This document shows positions 60,506 to 64,000 of a stretch of DNA of 64,000 nucleotides, piece by piece. The notes under the pieces are model-generated. The model worked only from the letters and a program-made list of their open reading frames with translations, did not search any database and was not told the origin of the DNA. Numbering within the stretch: position 1 is the first letter of the stretch; the number at the start of each line of letters is the position of its first letter. Position numbers and translations under genes: made by a program. Origin of the DNA: Streptomyces sp. NBC_01353 (GTDB lineage Bacteria; Actinomycetota; Actinomycetes; Streptomycetales; Streptomycetaceae); contig NZ_CP108352.1 of NCBI RefSeq assembly GCF_036237275.1, positions 6,634,001 to 6,698,000 on the forward strand, in the 5' to 3' direction.

Positions 60506-63058
60506 GTGGGGCATGGAGTGCCAGAACTCGTACTGGAATTGAACGGAAGGACCTGGACTCTCGATCCGTCCAGGTCGTACACCCTGGGACGTGATCCGCA
60601 GGGTGACCTGGTGATCGACGACGCCAGGGTCTCGTGGCGCCACGCCACCATCAGCTGGGGCGGCCGGAGTTGGGTCATCGAGGACCACGGCTCGACCAAC
60701 GGCACCTTTGTACAGGGGCAGCGGATCCATCAGATGGAGATCGGCCCCGGCTCCGCGGTACACCTCGGCAACGCGACCGACGGCCCGCGGCTGAACCTCG
60801 CCGGCGGCGCCCCGGCCCAGCAACAGGCAGCGGCCCAGGCGCCGCACGCGGCGCAGGCGGCCCACGGCGCGCCGAACGCACAGCAGGCCGACTGGGCCAC
60901 GCATCAGGCCCCGCCGCCGCAGCAGAGCTGGCAGCAGCAGGGGCAGGGACAGCAGTTCCCGCACCAGCAGGGCGGCCCCGCCGAGCAGTTGGCGCAGCGG
61001 GCGCCCGGCCAGGGCGGCGGAGCCGCGGGGGCGCCGCCGGTCTACGGGGACCGCAGCCCCACCACGTTCCACCAGCTGGCCCTCGGCCACGTCATGCGTA
61101 TCGGTCGTGCGCTCGAGAACGAACTGGTCGTCTCCGACCTCCAGGTCTCGCGCCATCACGCCGAGTTCCACGCCACGCCCGACGGTCGCTTCGAGATCCG
61201 TGACCTCGGCTCGCACAACGGCACGTACGTCAACGGTCAGCCGATCGCCAAGGGCGGCTCCGTCCTCATCGGCCCCAACGACATCGTCGGTGTCGGCCAC
61301 TCGACCTTCCGGATGGTCGGCGGCCAGCTCGAGGAGTTCGTCGACACCGGTGAGGTCTCCTTCTCTGCCCGCCACCTGACGGTCACCGTCGACGGCGGCA
61401 AGCAGATCCTCAAGGACGTCTCCTTCGGCGTCCCCGAGAAGTCGCTGATCGGTGTCATCGGCCCGTCCGGCTCCGGCAAGTCCACCCTGCTCAAGGCGCT
61501 CACCGGATACCGCCCGGCCAACGAGGGCGATGTCCTCTACGACAACCGGAGCCTCTACAAGCAGTTCGCCGAGCTGCGCCAGCGCATCGGTCTGGTCCCG
61601 CAGGACGACATCCTGCACAAGGAGCTGACCGTCCAGAAGGCGCTGCGCTACGCGGCCAAGCTCCGCTTCCCCGGCGACACCGCCCCGGCCGAGCGCGAGG
61701 CCCGTATCGACGAGGTGCTGCGCGAGCTCAAGCTCGACATCCACAAGGAGAAGAAGGTCACCTCCCTCTCCGGTGGCCAGCGCAAGCGTGTCTCCGTCGC
61801 CCTGGAGCTCCTCACCAAGCCCTCGCTGATCTTCCTGGACGAGCCGACCTCCGGCCTCGACCCGGGCATGGACCGCGACGTCATGCAGCTGCTCCGCGGC
61901 CTCGCGGACGACGGCCGCACGGTCCTCGTCGTCACCCACTCGGTGGCCGAGCTGGGCCTGTGCGACAAGCTCCTCGTCATGGCGCCCGGCGGCTCCGTGG
62001 CCTACTTCGGTCCGCCGGAGGAGGCGCTGAACTTCTTCGGCTACAGCACCTGGGCCGATGTCTTCTCCGCGTTCGAGAACTACCGCGACTACGACTGGGC
62101 GGGCCGCTGGAAGGGCTCGCAGCACTACCAGATGTACGCCGCGGACATCGACGCCGTCGCCGCGCAGCCGGTCCAGATGCCGCAGCAGGCCATGGCCAGG
62201 CAGCCCAAGCCGCAGGGCTGGGGCTCGCAGCTGTGGACCCTGATCCGCCGCTACTCCTCGGTCATCGCCTCGGACAAGGGCTTCATCGGCCTGATGGTGA
62301 TCCTGCCGGCCGTCCTCGGCCTGGTCTCGGTCGTCATCCCGGCCGACTTCGGCCTCGCGCCGCCGAAGCCGCCGTCCCGCTTCAACGGCGACGCCGGCAC
62401 GATCATGCTGATCCTCGCGGTCGGCATGTGCTTCTCGGGCGCAGCCAACTCCGTACGAGAGCTGATCAAGGAGCGGGTCATCTACGAACGGGAGCGGGCC
62501 ACCGGCCTGTCCCGCTCGGCGTACCTGATGTCCAAGGTCATCGTCCTCGGCGTGATCACCGCCATCCAGGGCGTGATCATCTGCGGTATCGGCTTCGCCA
62601 CCCGTGAGCTGCCGGCCGAGGGTCTGGTGCTCCCGCCGGCCGTCGAGCTCTGCGTCACGATCATCGCGCTCGGCTTCACCTCGATGATGTTCGGCCTGGT
62701 CATCTCATCGCTGGTGAAGACCGCCGAGAAGACGATGCCGCTGCTCGTGATGTTCGCGATCGTCCAGGTCGTGTTCACCGGCATCCTCTTCCAGGTGTAC
62801 GGATCGCCCGGCCTGGAGCAGTTCGCCTGGCTGATGCCCTCGCGCTGGGCCATCGCCGCCGCGGGCTCGACCCTCGACCTGGCGCACCTCATGCCGCCGT
62901 GGGACCACAAGGACCCGACCAACCTGGACCCGCTGTGGGACCACACGGTCGGCCAGTGGGGCTTCAACCTCACGATCCTGCTGCTCATCGGCATCGCCTG
63001 CGGCTTCGCGGTGGCGCGTCTGCTGCGCCGCCACGAGCCCGAGGTCATGCGCAAGTAG
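60506..63058 (+). CDS. FHA-domain ABC transporter (Rv1747-like, ABC-2 type)
   Basis: 850 residues. Two forkhead-associated domains: FHA1 about residues 10-95 (DARVSWRHATIS, STNGTFV) and FHA2 about 185-270 (SDLQVSRHHAEFH, GSHNGTYVNGQ), separated by a Gln/Pro/Ala-rich linker. The ATPase domain (about 285-540) has Walker A GPSGSGKST, signature LSGGQRKR and Walker B LIFLDEPTSGLD. The C-terminal ABC-2 membrane domain has six hydrophobic helices. M. tuberculosis Rv1747 has the same architecture, is phosphorylated by PknF and exports cell-envelope glycolipids. GTG 60506 is used. Substrate in Streptomyces is unknown. Confidence 0.93.
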   Translation: MGHGVPELVLELNGRTWTLDPSRSYTLGRDPQGDLVIDDARVSWRHATISWGGRSWVIEDHGSTNGTFVQGQRIHQMEIGPGSAVHLGNATDGPRLNLAGGAPAQQQAAAQAPHAAQAAHGAPNAQQADWATHQAPPPQQSWQQQGQGQQFPHQQGGPAEQLAQRAPGQGGGAAGAPPVYGDRSPTTFHQLALGHVMRIGRALENELVVSDLQVSRHHAEFHATPDGRFEIRDLGSHNGTYVNGQPIAKGGSVLIGPNDIVGVGHSTFRMVGGQLEEFVDTGEVSFSARHLTVTVDGGKQILKDVSFGVPEKSLIGVIGPSGSGKSTLLKALTGYRPANEGDVLYDNRSLYKQFAELRQRIGLVPQDDILHKELTVQKALRYAAKLRFPGDTAPAEREARIDEVLRELKLDIHKEKKVTSLSGGQRKRVSVALELLTKPSLIFLDEPTSGLDPGMDRDVMQLLRGLADDGRTVLVVTHSVAELGLCDKLLVMAPGGSVAYFGPPEEALNFFGYSTWADVFSAFENYRDYDWAGRWKGSQHYQMYAADIDAVAAQPVQMPQQAMARQPKPQGWGSQLWTLIRRYSSVIASDKGFIGLMVILPAVLGLVSVVIPADFGLAPPKPPSRFNGDAGTIMLILAVGMCFSGAANSVRELIKERVIYERERATGLSRSAYLMSKVIVLGVITAIQGVIICGIGFATRELPAEGLVLPPAVELCVTIIALGFTSMMFGLVISSLVKTAEKTMPLLVMFAIVQVVFTGILFQVYGSPGLEQFAWLMPSRWAIAAAGSTLDLAHLMPPWDHKDPTNLDPLWDHTVGQWGFNLTILLLIGIACGFAVARLLRRHEPEVMRK

Positions 63059-63071
63059 CACCTGCCGAACG

Positions 63072-63114
63072 CGCCGAAGGGCGGCACCCCAGCACGGGTG
63101 CCGCCCTTTCGGCG
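63072..63114. terminator. Bidirectional terminator between FHA-ABC and SLT genes
   Basis: Arms CGCCGAAGGGCGGCACCC / GGGTGCCGCCCTTTCGGCG with one unpaired T and a 6-base loop, between convergent genes. Confidence 0.87.
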
Positions 63115-63130
63115 TCTGCGCTGCCTACGG

Positions 63131-63880
63131 TCAGTAGGCGCTGTTCACGTTGTCCATCGAGCCGTAGCGGTCAGCGGCGTAGTTGCACGCCGCGACGATG
63201 TTCGCGACCGGGTCGTACTGGTCGAACTTCGTGCCGGCCACGTGGTACGTCTTGAAGGTCGGGTAGATGACCTGGAGCAGGCCCTTCGACGGGACACCGT
63301 TGATGGCGTTGATGTCCCAGTTGTTGATGGCCCGCGGGTTACCGCTGGACTCCCGCATGATGTTGCGGTGGATGCCCTCGTAGGTACCCGGAATGTTGTG
63401 CTTGTCCATGATGAACAGCGCCTCGCGGATCCAGCCGTCGAGGTTGTTCGCGAAGATCGGCGTACGGGCGGCGGCACGGCTCGCGGCCGCCTTCGCCGCG
63501 GCGCGCTTCTTCGCCTCGGCCTCGGCCTTGGCCTTGGCAGCGGCCTTCGCCTTGGCGTCGGCCTTGGCCTTCGCGTCGGCCTTCGCCTTCGCGGCGGCTG
63601 CGGCGGCCTTGGCCTCGGCCTCCTGCTTGGCCTTCAGACCGATGCTCGCGGTCTGGTCGGCGAGGCTGGCCTGCAGGGCCTTGGCCTGCGCGCTGTCAGC
63701 GTTGTAGGCCAGGGCGACCTGCTGCGTGTTCGCCAGCGCCTGCGGCTCGACCTCGGTGGCGGCGTTCGCCGGCACGAGGGAGAAGCCGAGGGCTGCGGCG
63801 CCGAGAACGGCGACACCGGCGATCGAAGCCTTGTGGGTCTTGTTCAGACGACGACTGTGACCAGGAGTGTTCGCAGACAT
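63131..63880 (-). CDS. Secreted transglycosylase-like SLT domain protein
   Basis: 249 residues. Signal peptide (KASIAGVAVLGAAALGFSLVPANA), then a coiled-coil-like Ala/Lys/Glu region (about residues 80-135, AKAKADAKAKADAKAKAAAK), then a C-terminal domain with IMDKHNIPGTYEGIHRNIMRESSGNP, GLLQVIYPTF and NIVAACNYAADRYG, the lytic transglycosylase/SLT signature. The catalytic Glu lies in RESSGNP. It cleaves cell-wall peptidoglycan. ATG 63880 is used. The leader (63881-64000) is GC-rich with a possible stem but no recognised riboswitch. Confidence 0.9.
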   Translation of the reverse strand: MSANTPGHSRRLNKTHKASIAGVAVLGAAALGFSLVPANAATEVEPQALANTQQVALAYNADSAQAKALQASLADQTASIGLKAKQEAEAKAAAAAAKAKADAKAKADAKAKAAAKAKAEAEAKKRAAAKAAASRAAARTPIFANNLDGWIREALFIMDKHNIPGTYEGIHRNIMRESSGNPRAINNWDINAINGVPSKGLLQVIYPTFKTYHVAGTKFDQYDPVANIVAACNYAADRYGSMDNVNSAY

Positions 63881-64000
63881 GCAGGACTACCTCTTCGAAT
63901 AGCAGGGGGTCGCTCAGGCCGGGGCGGCGCTACGCCCTCTCGGCGGCGACGGCTGCAATTGTTAGCGGCAGCAAAATCCTGTGGCAAAGGTGTGACGTAC

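Noticed and set aside
63881-64000. Possible c-di-AMP (ydaO-type) riboswitch upstream of the SLT gene
   Set aside because: Cell-wall hydrolase genes in Streptomyces often have one, but the leader shows only a GCTAAC fragment and lacks the other conserved core blocks. The window also ends before the full leader is seen.

Overview
The window is a piece of an actinobacterial chromosome, almost certainly Streptomyces. Base composition is very GC-rich with G/C third positions, GTG and TTG starts are frequent, and several Streptomyces-typical families occur: an SCO1860-type sortase substrate, the Gbn nucleoid protein, a streptophobe membrane protein, an SGM_5486-type micro-protein and a DmdR-type iron box. 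Gene order recalls the S. coelicolor SCO1797-SCO1862 neighbourhood read in reverse; this comparison is from memory. No tRNA, rRNA, CRISPR array, insertion sequence, prophage or complete biosynthetic cluster was seen.

Left part (1-13 kb): an iron box between a divergent penicillin-acylase-family gene (cut by the window edge) and a siderophore-interacting reductase, then an LAxTG-anchored surface protein, then cobalamin biosynthesis on the minus strand. A B12 riboswitch precedes cobD-cobQ-chlID-cobO-cobB. cobL and a cobE-cobC fusion form a second short operon, with a ZIP metal transporter between the two blocks. The large chelatase subunit gene cobN is absent from its usual place.

13-31 kb: a PHO-box-controlled Pit phosphate transporter with a small membrane protein, an alpha/beta-hydrolase-fold protein without a visible nucleophile, a zinc metallopeptidase and VOC protein, an ABC-F ATPase preceded by a 7-residue apparently leaderless upstream ORF, gbn, an enoyl-CoA hydratase, a six-gene Asp23/Gls24 envelope-stress cluster, an SDR and GH15 trehalase/glucoamylase pair, SURF1, a Cys-rich small protein, a DEDDh exonuclease with a BRCT-like tail, and what looks like a 5'-truncated, frameshifted gene remnant.

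31-46 kb: a TetR regulator facing a four-gene catabolic operon (acetoacetate-decarboxylase fold, SDR, two amidohydrolases) with a perfect palindrome between them, then a VIT-family iron/manganese transporter, a sterol-desaturase-family/YhhN lysoplasmalogenase pair, a zinc alcohol dehydrogenase, a CoA-transferase, a secreted subtilase, DUF485-ActP acetate symport and moaA.

46-64 kb: small stress-membrane proteins, tyrS, the TldE/TldD protease pair, fabG-fabI (type II fatty acid synthesis), a FadR-type GntR regulator divergent from an MFS exporter with a palindromic operator, a SixA phosphatase, serB, a streptophobe protein with an 18-bp tandem repeat, an FHA-domain ABC transporter of the Rv1747 type, and a secreted SLT-domain cell-wall hydrolase. 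Most convergent junctions carry strong GC-rich hairpin terminators.
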